64,000 bases of DNA. Source: Ypsolopha sequella (Eukaryota > Arthropoda > Insecta > Lepidoptera > Ypsolophidae). Shown in pieces: positions 22,030 to 33,744 of this stretch. The translations under genes were made by a program, and so were the position numbers. Below the pieces are notes generated by a model, which saw only the letters and a program-made list of their open reading frames with translations, made no database searches and was not told where the DNA came from. Location of the stretch: the NCBI GenBank assembly GCA_934047225.1, contig OW203983.1:2728001-2792000 (forward strand). The letters are read 5' to 3'. The number at the start of each line of letters is the position of its first letter. The first letter of the stretch is position 1.

Positions 22030-22519
22030 TTAAGGCGTATGACCACGCTAAATAAGCAACTCGATGTGTGTCGGTACAAATAACAACGGAAACGACATTG
22101 AAATAAAGTACATTTCAGCGTGCCTTGAAAAGTGGCTGTTACGACAACCACTGCGTCTCCGGCTAGCGCAAAATAGGAGAAAATAATACTTTTCACATGG
22201 ACGCCATGAACAGAAAAAAAAATTTGAACTGAAATTTTTTAGATCAAAAATTTTCCTATAATTTGGCGAAATAATAATTAAAATAGCTTTAGGCGTTTGG
22301 AAGGAGTAAGAGAATTCTTGTGTTAATCATGTGAAACTTTCGATGACTTTCAATTTTTTTTGTCAAAACTTACAATAGAAAAACAGTTTATGAAACTTAA
22401 AATTAATTTTTGACTTTATAATGCCTATCATATATTTTTATGAAAGTTTTTGGACTACCCGTGTGGGAGGAGTAGGCCTTCAAAGACAGGTCCAAATTGC
22501 ACGTATCCATTCGCCTTAA
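22030..22519 (+). mobile_element. Family B TTAA element, full-length copy
   Basis: 490 bp, TTAAGGCGTATGACC to CATTCGCCTTAA. Internal landmarks are AACTCGATGTGTGTCGGTAC, CTGCGTCTCCGGCTAGCGC and GTGTGGGAGGAGTAGGCC. Other copies are 31080-31566, 35585-36064 and 45671-46144. Its right TTAA is the left TTAA of the next element. Confidence 0.85.
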
Positions 22520-23334
22520 GGGGGAACGAGTCGTATCCTCTACGAAACGCAGAACTTAAGATGGTTCTTCTTATTTTTCAGTCACAAATATTAAATAAAC
22601 GTGATTTATGGCATTTCGCGAACATACTTTAATGTCAGTTAGGCTATTCCCGCAAAATTTTATTATTTTATGCATTACGTTGTAAATGTATGGGCACACA
22701 AACTTAAAACACGCTTTTAAGTATGTGTGCCCATACATTTACAACGTAATTCATAAAATAACGAAATTTTTCCGGAAAAGTTTAACTTACGCTAAACATG
22801 TTCGCGAAATGCCATAAATCACGTTTATTTAATATCTGTAATTGTAAAATAAGAAGAACCATCTTAAAGTGTGCGTTTCGTAGAGGATACGACCAGGGTT
22901 GGATTCAGACCCTCGGAAAATTATTGTCTATGGGAATTAAAAATATACTATTTGGCTTTAATTATACTACGTTTCGTTTTTCATCGATTTTTGTTTTGAA
23001 TTGAAATAAAATTGCGTATTTGTAAGTGAAATAAAAAAAAAAATTACTTAATATATTCATAATTTAATAAAATAGCCTATTTGTTAGTGAAATTTTAAAA
23101 TATTTACTAAAAATTTTCATAACGCACAGAAATTCCCTATATTGTAGGGTAAATGTTAAAAAACAAAACGTCTCAACCAATAAAACAAGTCGGTCGGCCT
23201 GAAGATAAAATTATGGTATTTTTACGTAGTATAGTTCCATTACGATACTACATACTACATGTCATGAAAATATGGTACAAATAGTATAATTATACTACAA
23301 AATCCAACCCTGGATACGACTCGTTCCCCCTTAA
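22516..23334. mobile_element. Family C TTAA palindromic MITE
   Basis: Two arms of about 200 bases meet at 22712-22725. The outer tips are TTAAGGGGGAACGAGTCGTA and its inverse at 23318-23334, and the inner arms contain GTATGGGCACACAAACTTAA and its inverse. The right arm is interrupted by the hAT element at 22894-23312; removing it restores the arm exactly. Confidence 0.9.
22894..23312. mobile_element. hAT-type element nested in family C
   Basis: The termini are CAGGGTTGGATT / AATCCAACCCTG. A perfect 8-bp duplication, GATACGAC, lies at 22886-22893 and 23313-23320. 419 bp, non-coding, and younger than its host palindrome. Confidence 0.93.
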
Positions 23335-23400
23335 ATGAAACACACAAACAACAGCCCAAAGAAAGAGAGAGAAGACGACAAAAATTTAAAAGGTTACTCT

Positions 23401-23924
23401 CAGTGTTGCCACCTTAGCCCTTTTCGGGCTAGATCTAGCACTTTTTACTGTAGTTGAGCTCGTTTTTTGATGATTTAGCCCGAAAAGAGCAATCTAGCCC
23501 TTTTCGTTATGTGTATATTTATAGTTCTGTGAACCTAATTAAAACTAAAGCCAGAAACAAAATGGGGCTAAAAACAATGATATCCATACTACGTATACGA
23601 TGGGGTTTACAACGACTGAGAGAGTCTTGCTTTTCACACAAGGTGTCAACTGAAATAATAAAAAACTGTAGGATTCATTTGAAATTTTCGTTCAAATCCG
23701 CAAAAAACGCAGATGTCAATCAGCCATCAACTTTTTCTGCTTCAGCAGGTACGATTTTTAACAAATTCAATAACTTAGTTTTAATTAATCTGTTGCGTTT
23801 TCTGAAATTACTTACTACATTTCAAATAAACAATTTTTAGCACTTTTGATGGCAAAATTTGCTAGATCTAGCCCTTTCTAGCTTGTCTAACTGCTCTTTT
23901 TCAAAAACCAAGGTGGCAACACTG
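23401..23924 (+). mobile_element. hAT element with transposase remnant
   Basis: The termini are CAGTGTTGCCACCTT / AAGGTGGCAACACTG, with perfect 8-bp duplications GTTACTCT at 23393-23400 and 23925-23932. Subterminal AGCCCTTTTCGGGCTAGATC motifs recur. The interior ORF (23454-23840) holds RWGLQRLRESCFSHKV, reminiscent of the C-terminal part of BED-type hAT transposases, so this may be a deletion derivative of an autonomous element. A related left tip lies at 60147. Confidence 0.88.
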
Positions 23925-23932
23925 GTTACTCT

Positions 23933-24355
23933 GCAGTAGTCCAAACGGCTCTGTAAGGCACGCAGGCCAATACTTAATTATTAGCAGTTCAAATAGCGGC
24001 GTGAATTTCCATTCAGACTGGAATGTGACTATACGATACGATGACACCTGCACATCCAAAAGAGTCGTTCACAAAACGCGATACCAAGCACGGACTTCCA
24101 TAAGGAGCTACTCAATACAGGGTCTGGTTTTTATGACTCTACAGAAGGTGGATTCACAATTGATATTAATTTCATGAGGTGGAATTATCGCAAAAACTCG
24201 GCTGGACTGTTCTCCTTGATGTGGAGATAGCCGTGCTGGTGGTTTTTGCTGCAATTCGCCATTATTTGAGGAGCAAAATGGCGAAGGGAATGACTTCGGT
24301 CCGAGGAGGAGATTGGCCCTGAATATTGTCGTATTGAGAAGACAGATCTGCCATT
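23933..24355. other. No gene recognised
   Basis: Slightly GC-richer than average. The minus ORF at 24185-24427 overlaps the repeat end at 24356 and has no domain. Confidence 0.35.
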
Positions 24356-24435
24356 TTTAGGGTTCCGTAACCAAAGGGAAAACCTATTTATGTCACTCTG
24401 CTGTATATTTGTCCGTCCGGATGTCACGGGTCTCT
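24356..24435 (+). repeat. GGGTTCCGTA repeat terminus
   Basis: TTTTTAGGGTTCCGTAACCA, then AAAGGGAAAACC and TTTGTCCGTCCGGATGTCAC, the known end structure of the lepidopteran repeat. The remainder is unrecognisable. Confidence 0.6.
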
Positions 24436-24784
24436 AGCTTCTAGACGGAATTATTTTAAGTGCAAAAATATTAATTTAGAATTCTTATGAATCTAGATTC
24501 TGAGATCTATAAGTGTGACAGACAAAACATGACGGACTTATATATGGTGAAAATCTCAAAATGAAATGTAGGCTTCATATAATAATCGACTCAGTTCTAT
24601 AAAGAGCAGAGTTGAAAAACAAAACAGTTTTTTTTTAAACAATAAAACATCGTGGTAATTACAAAAAACAAAAAAAAATATTTTAAACACATACATTTAC
24701 TGATGTTTTTTACGGGGCTGTTTTTGCAACATCTTTAAAACTAATCATGTTTTTGGATGTTGTATATGTATTGGTATAATAGGT

Positions 24785-24830
24785 ACGTACAAGATATATT
24801 TCGAACCTTCTTGGGCTCGGCATCAGTTGG
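24785..24830. repeat. Single arm of the 16975-17420 family
   Basis: AAGATATATTTCGAACCTTC then TTGGGCTCGGCATCAGTTGG, homologous to the arm at 17015-17055. No partner arm within range. Confidence 0.4.
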
Positions 24831-24989
24831 ATTGATTGACAATAACAAAAATAATGACATTAAAGACAAAACAGAAAAGGTTTGTCTGGACAATGTTCTT
24901 TTTTTTCAGTTCAGCAATTAATATGATGATATTAACATTAATATGTAAACAATTAATGTTTCAAAAATAATCGAAAAGCTCATTGGTGC

Positions 24990-25070
24990 ATGCAGGGCTG
25001 GCAGGGTTCAAACCTGGATCTCAAGATTGAGGTCTGAGACCTACCGAATGAGCCACTGCTGCTTTTGCAA
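24990..25070 (-). mobile_element. tRNA-derived SINE head
   Basis: On the minus strand TGGCTCATTCGGTAG (A-box-like, 25041-25055) precedes AGGTTTGAACCCTG (B-box-like, 25002-25015). Spacing fits a tRNA-type promoter. The ends do not pair as an acceptor stem, so a SINE is more likely than a tRNA gene. Confidence 0.55.
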
Positions 25071-26120
25071 TATTTGTAGAAACACTTTGTAAAACTTGAC
25101 GGTCTGCTATGGTAATACTGATAAATTGATGACGGATGGAAAAAGATTTCATAACAAAAACAAGCTATTCCTTAACCCACAAATCAGAAGAAAACGGGCG
25201 ATTTCTCACTGAAAACATGTGATTAACATCCACAAAACACTTGTTTCTGTAGATTTACTACGTGTAAACAAATATTGTCACCCCGCTGCTGCGCCCGCGC
25301 GGCGTCTCGTTGACAGATTTATAATAATTAGTGCTGGACGGGAATAGCCCGCCTTTCATGTGAAAACTAACCCGTAGTTGGGATAAAAAGAAGAATATTT
25401 TTAGATTTGTTATTTCTAATATTTTTAGACTTGTTATTTCTACTATATTAGAACATTTTATTAATTTCATATTTTTTCGGGCACTTTCATAGTCCTAAAC
25501 ATTCGTGCATGAACCTCGGGTGCGTCGTCTCAGTAATGCGGCTTGAAGGCCAATCAGGATAAAAATGGCTTAAAAAATAAGTTCGGGACTTATTTCTCGT
25601 CTCTGTTGTTGACCCATCTCTAGCGGTTTTATAATAAATTGGGCTAATCGCAGCTCAAAATCGCGATGTTATAATGTCATATTATAACATCGGATGAACA
25701 ATCTAGGTACTTATAAAACTGCATTTGATGTTGCAGATGCCTCATTGCAGTATGGGAGTAGATAATTTTTTCATGTTATGATCGAGTTTCCGATTCTTTC
25801 AACTAACTTATGCAATTTTTCAGTTTTATGTGAGTGTAATAGTTGCACTTTTGCCACGTTTCAACACCAGAATTCATTCAATTGGTCTTAATCCAAAAAG
25901 CCATATTATGAAAACTTTGAATACGACTTTATGCAGTTTTTTTAGTCACCCGCCACTTTTGTAGAGAGTTTATCAATTCTAACAAATGGAAAACAAAATA
26001 AGTGAGGCTGTTGAAAGAATACAATCAGAGAAATTCTGCCCGTGCTATAAGAGTCACTTATATCTTTAATTACGACTTCGAAGAATAGGATTAACGCAAG
26101 TGGCAAGTCACGTGGCCTTA
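25071..26120. other. No gene recognised
   Basis: Contains a GC-rich patch at 25268-25310 (CCCCGCTGCTGCGCCCGCGC) with no frame attached. The rest is AT-rich. Confidence 0.35.
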
Positions 26121-26583
26121 CAGTAGAGCCACTGAGTGATGGCGCCTATGACGTATAAATGCCTACAAAGTATCGTTATTATTTACAAGCAAGTGTGAAT
26201 TAAAAAATGTAATACTTCATTGTTGATAGTGATGTACTACTTGTTTCGGTTATTATTTTTCGATTTGAATGTTGCTTTATTGTGCAATAGAATTCGTATA
26301 GAAACAAAGTTTTTTTTTTTTAAGTTTCTCATTTTTTATAGTTCGTGTTTGAGGTCGCCAAGTTACGCAATAATATTTAATTAAAAACAAAACAATGACG
26401 AAGTTAAACTAAACGAAAATAAATGATAGAAAAATACTTTTTTCGATTTAGATATTTAAACATCTCTTGGGGGCCCCGGGGCACAGAATAAAATACTACG
26501 TACAGAAGAATCACTTTGCAAAAACATTGAAATAAGTAGCTACTCTCGCTAAGCAGCAATAAAGTACAAACTAGCTCGCACCC

Positions 26584-28630
26584 GCCGCACAGTATACGAT
26601 TTGACCAATCTAGAGAGACAAAAATATATTTCGGACTTAAAGGATCAGAAATTACCTAAATTCGGAATTAGCACTTGAATTCACATTATGTAATGATTTG
26701 GAAGCAAATAATACAATTTTTATAATATCAAAAAATTTATTCTGATTTCAACAAAAAAGTTATATCAATTTTACGTTTTAAAAGGCCTTTTAGTGGCAGT
26801 TTTGTCAAAAGTAATATAAAGGGATCGGATGATACTAACAAACACTTAATTGAAATCGAAATTTGTGCGGATTCGAGAAGTTTTCAAGGTGTGACCCAGT
26901 CTTGCCTTGCGGATTTCTTTGTTTTTGGCGTCTGAAGCCTCTTCGGACATTTGTCCTATTGGAATTACAGAATGTCTCATTATCTCTGTTACGTGAACAA
27001 GTATCTTATGTACCGTAGTTGGCATATTGTACCATGGGTATAAGATGAGATATAAGTTTCGGGTTTCAGAGCAGTAGTGTTTCAATTTGTATGGGTCAAT
27101 TTCATAGCCAGACGCTATGGCTGCAAGAACGGTACTGAAACGGTATAGTAGATTTTGATTGATACGGGTGATACGTGAAGTTTCTTGGTAATTGTGAAAA
27201 AAAACCTTCTTGCGGTATTACCATCGTTGCTCGTTCCAAATCCCGGTTTCACTTTATTTATAATCAGACCAATATATCTCTTTGAACTTCTTTGTGATAT
27301 CATTCTTCCTCGTCTTAAAATCTTCTTTATTTTTCTCTATTTGGCATTTAATTGCCACTCACGTATTTCGATTCGGTAAGCGATATTTAATAGGCACTCC
27401 ATTGTGCGGATGTAAGCACGAAGGCTAGATATCCCAAACTGGTACATATTTTCACCATTTTCATGTTGTGGAATTCATCTGCTTGGATGTAGTTTTGCAG
27501 ATAAAACATGTCTGAGTTGACTTATTTTCGGAAAGTACGTTGCATACTTTACCATCTATCTTTCTTTTGACTCGTGTTGTATATTCTTATTATAGCTCGT
27601 CTTGGTGAAGCTGAAGAAACTTCCTGCATCAACCTAGCAGCATCACGTTTTCCAAGTTGCTCGTACACTCAATTGTGCTGCAAAAGATAGCTGTGCATCG
27701 TCATAATCTTCCAACAAATGTTGAATTTTCCGCTTTTTGGTTTTCTTCGAACTGTCTTAAAAAGTCTTTTTTGGTCTTCCAACACTGGAACTCGGGTTTG
27801 GGGACTGCTCTCGCAACATAGTAAAAAATTCTTTATTCAGATATTCTTCGTTAACATTCAAAAATAAGTCTAAACGTTTCTGTTTACGAAGCCATTTCAG
27901 ACGAATCTTCTCGCATTCCTTTTTTAGAAACGCCTTCAAGGGCTTTTCCTGGTCTTGTAGAAGAATCAAATTAACAAGTATTGACTTCACAAATATCATA
28001 ACTTGGTCTAAACTGCCTTTGGGCGGGGTTGCACGCCAAAAGTCCAATAACGACTTTCGCTGAATTCGGACACCTATAAAGAAATAAATAAGAAATTATT
28101 GGAATCGCAATAATTCGCAAAAAAATTATATATTTTTAATAAACTTTAACAATATGAGAATACGATAAGAGCTAAGTCATGACGTGACTCATCTTGACTA
28201 CGTACTTTAAGACTATGTAAACATTCTTTTTAGGATTTTTTTGTAGATTTATAGAAGGTGTTTTTATGACAGTACTACTAAGTCTTCATAAATATATTAG
28301 TGGATGTAAATGAAATGACATATAAACAATTACCTATTCTTGAGGAATCCATCACCAAAAAGTACTTAAATTCACACAAAACTGAGAAACACATGCACAA
28401 CACCGACGTTCAGATTGGCACTGACGACCGAGGGGACGGGTACCTGGATCCGAAACGCTAACTTCGCCCCATTGTTTTAGAGGGGACCGCGCTTCAAAAA
28501 TTGATTTTTAATACGTTATCAGTTGTAGGGTTCGTTAAAGGTTAAATTGACATATAAAAAACTCTGTTTTAACATTTTGATTTTAGGACTTTCGTCTCTC
28601 TGGATTGGTCAAATCGTATATTGTGCGCCG
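26584..28630 (-). mobile_element. 2-kb TIR transposon with broken ORF
   Basis: Inverted repeats of about 37 bases (26584-26620 and 28594-28630, sharing TATACGATTTGACCAATC and AGAGAGAC) flank minus-strand coding remnants. A block starting at acceptor TTTCTTTATAG (28077) reads LLDFWRATPPKGSLDQ and continues to 27757. After frameshifts come GFGTSNDGNTARRFF (about 27240), then YPWYNMPTTVHKILVH and IPIGQMSEEASDAKNKEIRK, to the stop at 26846. I recall these last blocks from a conserved transposon-linked protein in many arthropods, but cannot name its superfamily. Confidence 0.55.
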
Positions 28631-28811
28631 TTCGGTAACTTTTTATAATTGCCTACAGTCAGGTACCACACGTGCGTGCAAGCGAGAATGTATGGAATTA
28701 CTACGCGCTAGAGCTTCTTTTACTATGACGGTCTCAAGGTCATAAATCACTGTTCATTCGGTAGGGTTGTTTAAAACGTTGCAAGCGTGAAAGAGGTATT
28801 TTATAAGGTGT

Positions 28812-29055
28812 TTATGCAGCCAAATTCACACTGGATGCTTGGTAAATGATCAGTATCACGGATCGATAACAAGTATTGTTAATTTCACAAAATAATATGT
28901 TGACCTACCTACCATAGTAATTGACTCGGCGCTAGGCTTGCGTTTGTAGGGAACAGGGTTTTTTAAAATAAGGAAATAATTTTCGAATTTCCCAAAAAAG
29001 GTCATCAAACCTTGATACCGACAACTTACCGTGTCTTCAGCATGAATTTGGCTGC
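28812..29055. mobile_element. Diverged MITE related to 53867-54138
   Basis: GCAGCCAAATTCACACTGG and CAGCATGAATTTGGCTGC are inverted ends. The GATCAGTATCACGGATCGAT interior matches the copy at 53930-53942. Confidence 0.5.
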
Positions 29056-29269
29056 ATTAATTAATGTCACCATATATTTTAGTTTGTAAAATTATTTATA
29101 AATGAATGATGTAATATTTTGTTTTATTACTCATACATTATATACGACCACTGTATTGTATATTGATAAATAGACCTGAAATGCATCTTGACTGAGAGTA
29201 AATTATTTATATATTTATATTTTGACGACCTAATAAAGTGACAAGTATGTATGTAAGCTTTCTTTGACT

Positions 29270-29478
29270 ATCCATAGCCAGAACAGAACATGAAAAGTCG
29301 AGACGCGTAGGTACAAGTGAGAACGTGTATCACAGAGCGTGCGTAACACTCGCTCGACTGACTCTAGTGCCGACGACGGGTTGCGTCGCGGTAGGTATTT
29401 ATCGCGGGTCACGTGGTCAAGTGAGACCCCCCTGCCCGGGGCACTACACCGCATAGCCTTCCGATAGCTACGCCACTG
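29270..29478 (-). mobile_element. hAT-like terminal fragment
   Basis: On the minus strand, CAGTGGCGTAGCTATCGG followed by a GTGCCCCGGGCAGGGGGG tract is the tip of a hAT-like repeat I know from arthropods. The other terminus is not found. The 86-codon minus ORF is internal to it and non-coding. Confidence 0.45.
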
Positions 29479-29636
29479 GTTTTGGCACATTTTCCTTTTG
29501 TATCATTATGTTGAATGTTGAATGACGTGTCTAATGTTGTGTAAACTCACACTTGATTTTATTTTTAACCGAAATTTTAAATGTACCTCATCACTAAATG
29601 CAGCTGTCATAAGTGCCATCACTCAGTGGCCCTACA

Positions 29637-30174
29637 ATAGTCTACCTTTAGTTTTTACAGCGTAGTTACGACAGGAAGTTGATAACAATAATATAACATG
29701 ACAATAATATTGAAATTGTTTTCTGAAGGTCACTAGGTCAATACATTTGTGCTAAGAACAGGGTTTATTGGCACCTTTAAACTTACTTACCTTGATTTTT
29801 TTTTATATGGTTCCCTTCTAGACTTATGCTTGTTACTCACGGCTTTGTCTGTTTATTGAAGTTAAATTAAATGTCGAACGATAAAAAAACCCTTGATAAC
29901 TGATAAAGCCATGTGAGTCTGTTCTATAGGTCAAGCTATCAGCGGTCAAGTCCATACAAGCGGAATTAAAATGGAATAACACTACGGTTTGTTGACCAAG
30001 TGACCCACCTTCGAATTATGTCGTTTGTTGTGTAATTAATTTAAACGATATTATTATTGATATATTATATTTATTGATATTTGACTGACGACGATCCCAA
30101 GTGGGTCGAAATATGTATTGAAAGTTTTTTTTTAAATTTAATTTTTACTATAATATCCATAAAAGTCTGTATAC
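29637..30174. other. No gene; one repeat arm
   Basis: 30083-30125 (TTGACTGACGACGATCCCAA) is a single arm of the 16975-17420 family. Nothing else is recognised. Confidence 0.4.
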
Positions 30175-30381
30175 ACAAGGTGCAACAGAAAGGTGTAACC
30201 ATATTTGAAGAGCTTATTCAGTCAATGGTATAGAACAACTTTTACTATGGAGCCAAACCTGAAAATTTTCTATGAAAAAGTTAATTATTTTTTTCGAGGT
30301 ACATTCCATAGTAAAAGTTGTTCTGTGCCATTGTCTCAATAAGCTCTTCAAATATGGTTACACCTTTCTGTTACACGTTGT
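30175..30381. mobile_element. Foldback MITE, about 70-bp arms
   Basis: GGTGCAACAGAAAGGTGTAA at the left is inverted as TTACACCTTTCTGTTACAC at the right. The arms also share AACAACTTTTACTATGGA and its complement. One inner block recurs at 57383-57405. Confidence 0.85.
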
Positions 30382-30664
30382 ATATATATATATAATAAAA
30401 CAGTTAAAAAAAGCTTTTATTAATTAAAAATACTTATTATCATATTAATTAATTACAATGATTTTAAACTTTTTATTTAGCTAGGATTGTGTGGCTGGCT
30501 CAGGTACACATAACCTGAATAATATTTTAAAATTACAATTAGGTATTTAAAAGTAAAAATACGAAAGTTTCAACTTCAAAATTTCACCACTCATTTTTTA
30601 CGAGCTAATTTAAGCTATCGCGTGTCATTGTAAAAAGGATCTGCGTCGGAAACATTTTCGCGCG

Positions 30665-31013
30665 ATGATTTTTTACGATTTCAAATGTCGCCTAAAGCCG
30701 GACGAATCGTATAATAGACTTCAAATGGCATTTATGGATAAAAGCCCTTCTAAGAGATCCGTGTACCGCTGGCTGGTATAACGAATTTAAGCGTGATCGA
30801 CCATCTTTGAGGGATGAAGAAAAAAGTGGTCGCTCTTTGACGGCTGTTACAGAAGGAAACGTGCTAGCACTGAAAAATGTAACTCAAGAGAATATGCGAA
30901 TTACGTATGAAAAGATTCAGCACATATTGCAGATTGGATCGGGGAGCATTCACGAGATTCTACACGAGCACCTTCACGTGAGGAGGAAGCCTATTGACTG
31001 TACTTTGTATGTG
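30665..31013 (+). pseudogene. Mariner transposase N-terminal fragment
   Basis: Begins ATGATTTTTTACGATTTC and encodes the HTH half of a mariner transposase: MIFYDFKCRLKPDES, SPSKRSVYRW, then NEFKRDRPSLRDEEKSGR, RITYEKIQHILQIGSGSIHE and ILHEHLHVRRK. An extra TGGC (4 bp) at about 30768 shifts the frame after SVYRW. The catalytic DDD half is absent; the copy stops at the hairpin 31015-31067. Inactive. Confidence 0.85.
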
Positions 31014-31014
31014 A

Positions 31015-31067
31015 GGCCGAGTTGACACCCAATAAAATTGATTTAATCGAAAGGTGTCAACTCGGCC
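31015..31067. repeat. Perfect 15-bp-arm hairpin
   Basis: GGCCGAGTTGACACC (31015-31029) and GGTGTCAACTCGGCC (31053-31067) flank a 23-base AT-rich loop, exactly where the mariner homology ends. Confidence 0.8.
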
Positions 31068-31079
31068 ACGCGGCCTAGT

Positions 31080-31566
31080 TTAAGGCGAATGGATACGCCA
31101 ACTGCAATTTGGACCTGTCTTTGAAGGCCTACTCCTCCCACACGGGTGGTCCAAAAACTTTCATAAAAATATATGATAGGCATTATAGAGTCAAAAATAA
31201 ATTTTAAGTTTCATAAACTGTTTTTCTATTGTAAGTTTTGTAAAACAAAATCGAAAGTCATCGAAAGTTTCACATGATTAACACAAGAATTCTCTTACTC
31301 CTTCCAAACGCTTAAAGCAATTTTAATTATTATTTCACCAAATTATAGGAAATTTTTAGATCTAAAAAATTTAAGTTCAAATTTTTTTTTTCGTTCATGG
31401 CGTCCATGTGAAAAGTATTATTTTCTCCTATTTTGCGCTAGCCGGAGACGCAGTGGTTGTCGTAACAGCCACTTTTATAGGCAGGCTGAAATGAACATTA
31501 TTTCAATGTCGTTTCCGTTGATATTTGTACCGACACACATCGAGTTGCTTATTTAGCGTGGTCTGT
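31080..31566 (-). mobile_element. Family B TTAA element, right end lost
   Basis: TTAAGGCGAATGGATACGCC at the left, full interior (CCTACTCCTCCCACACGGG, GCGCTAGCCGGAGACGCAG). The TTAGCGTGGTC end is followed by unrelated sequence instead of CCTTAA. Confidence 0.8.
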
Positions 31567-31698
31567 GGCCGAGATGACCCTTTAGGCATTTTTTCTCGCT
31601 GGGTGCCGCACAACCTCGCCACTGTCAGAGGCAGGCCCGCGTGGAATGGTGCAGTGACATGATTGTAACGGGACACCTGACGCTAGAACATCAACAAC

Positions 31699-32172
31699 AC
31701 CAGGTTTTCAAGGGTTCATTGGAAGAAACTAGGTCTCTCCTCATATTGAAAAAAATATATTTGACTTATCGATCTTTTATCTATGGATTCCACCTATAAA
31801 CAATGTTTTAATATATCTGCTATTGTCCAAAAAAAAAAAATGTTTTCCACCCTCTTTTTGTTTGTTTTCAAACCTTCGTTTCAAAAACGCGGTTAAGAGA
31901 TCAACTTGATTTATTTTTATAAAATAGGCAATAAAAATATGAAGTGATTTTACCTAAATCCAATATTTTTTTCCCTACAAAATATTTCAGTATTAGCTAA
32001 AAACATATCAATTTGTTGTTCCTCTGCGTGATTACTAGTATTACGCGTCCAAGAAAAAGAGGCCAAAGAGCCAACATATTATCACCTCTATGAAAAGCGA
32101 ATAAGGTCTTTGCCATTAGACTTATTGTGCTGGACGGATAATAAAAAAAGTTGCTAAGGTATGCCATTATTA
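31699..32172 (-). mobile_element. Family F repeat
   Basis: Reverse-complement copy of 18000-18475, including the AAATATATTTG and CCACCCTCTTTTTG ends and ACTTATTGTGCTGGACGG. The TTAA end has decayed (GCCATTATTAATTA). Confidence 0.7.
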
Positions 32173-32437
32173 ATTAGGTAACGCCATATGTTATAACGCC
32201 TCACAAAAAACTCGACGACTGTAAATAGTCATTGAATGATTTTTATGACTGAAAAAACAAGGTTGAGCGCTCATCAACTTTGCGCTGTCAGTCTCAGGTC
32301 AACGAAGCTTGCGAGCTGCTGTGATGTCAAGACGTAAACAATGACATGCGTCACCGCCCTCGGGCAAAGAATAGCGTGCAGGAAACTACATTCATGTGCA
32401 TATACACCACAAACATACCTAGGTACATATATTCACG

Positions 32438-32526
32438 CCTGTCTCCCAAAAGGGTAGGCAGAGACTACATATTTCCATCTGCTATGATCCAGACACACCT
32501 CTTTCGCCTCTTCCACATCCATCAAC
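32438..32526 (+). repeat. Conserved GTAGGCAGAGACTACA lepidopteran block
   Basis: TCTCCCAAAAGGGTAGGCAG, then GAGACTACATATTTCCATC and TCGCCTCTTCCACATCCATC, the same order as 8573-8650. The apparent 82-codon ORF here is a by-product. Confidence 0.7.
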
Positions 32527-33744
32527 AAGTGCATATACTTAAGGCCCCAGACTCTCTTTGCAACATTTCGCTTTCATTTTACCTGAGGCTTTAGAAGGGC
32601 GCTCCCCCCGCTGCATTAAGATGTTAGAGACCGCACCTGAATGTTGCTCTACTTCGTTAAATGAGTGTACGATTACTTAAGATTTGACATGTGAAGATTT
32701 TTAATTATTCAAGTAACGGTAATTTACAAAGTTTGGTTTGTTTATCGGAACAAAAGCAAAAGCAAAATAAACAAAAGTAAATCTACCTGGAATAGGCAGT
32801 AAGAGTGATTAGTATTTAGACACAATACATTTTATAGGTCATGCAATTAATTGCAGATTATTACCGAAGGGGTGTCAAGAGGTGTTCCGAGTGTGAACTG
32901 TGAGATGCAAGTCATAAGTCCACCCATACGTGTACCTATAAGTACACCCGCGTTTCTCTGACGATTATTACGTCTCAACGTGATGAGCCCTATCGCTCTA
33001 AGGAAACCTGCATGCCCTAAAAAGCGTGTAGTTGTGCCCGAAAATTTCTTTATTCATCAAGATTTTCATTTAACTAATGCCTGACATAAAAAATACCTTC
33101 ATAAAATTTGGAAATGTAGAAAATTAATAATCAAATCGTAACAATGAAAACATTTAAAATTATGTATTCCTAATACTCACACACATATTACAATCAGTTC
33201 TTTAAGTAATATAATATCAAAAATAGAAACTCTTACGGTAATTAAGTGTCTGCCAGTTTGTGTGTCCATGATTATGACTAAGGTGCAATAAAAAAGGTAA
33301 AAAATTTAGTTTTAGAAATGTGATGTTTTAATGATAAGAACCGCAGCTGCGTACGTTCTTTTGTTTTGATGCATTATTGTCTAGCACGTTGTTATCTCGA
33401 ATGTCGGTTTTAGTGACTTCGATAGCTTTTTAAGACATTTTAAATAAAAGTAAGTAAAGTAATAAAAACGATGTAGCTTCGGCTTTAGTTATTCCAAAAA
33501 GTGGCGACAGCGGTGCTGGTATAAAATTTGTGTCACGCCATCCCCGTGGGTTTTTTAGACTTAATTTAGACTTACTTAATCTAAGCGAATTAGGGCATGC
33601 AATTATTCGCAGATTTTTACTATCCGGATAATGTATTATCCGGATAACCGGATACTTATGGTAAAAATTAAGGGTAGTAATAAAAGCTCCGAAAACTAAA
33701 TTAAAACCGCCCAAAAAAACGGCCTAACGTAAACATCTTGAAAA

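Larger units (their letters stand above)
26121..29636. mobile_element. Outer inverted-repeat pair around a transposon
   Basis: CCACTGAGTGATGGCGCCTA at 26129-26148 and its inverted relative at 29603-29636 (GCCATCACTCAGTGGCCC) are 3.5 kb apart. They may be termini of a large composite element that encloses 26584-28630, or an unrelated pair. Confidence 0.35.

Noticed and set aside
21763..22083. 106-codon plus ORF
   Set aside because: Crosses from unique AT-rich DNA into a family B element; Lys/Thr/Ile-rich composition typical of chance frames.
24990..25070. A tRNA gene on the minus strand
   Set aside because: A- and B-box-like motifs are present, but the ends do not form an acceptor stem and the anticodon arm is not convincing; a SINE head fits better.
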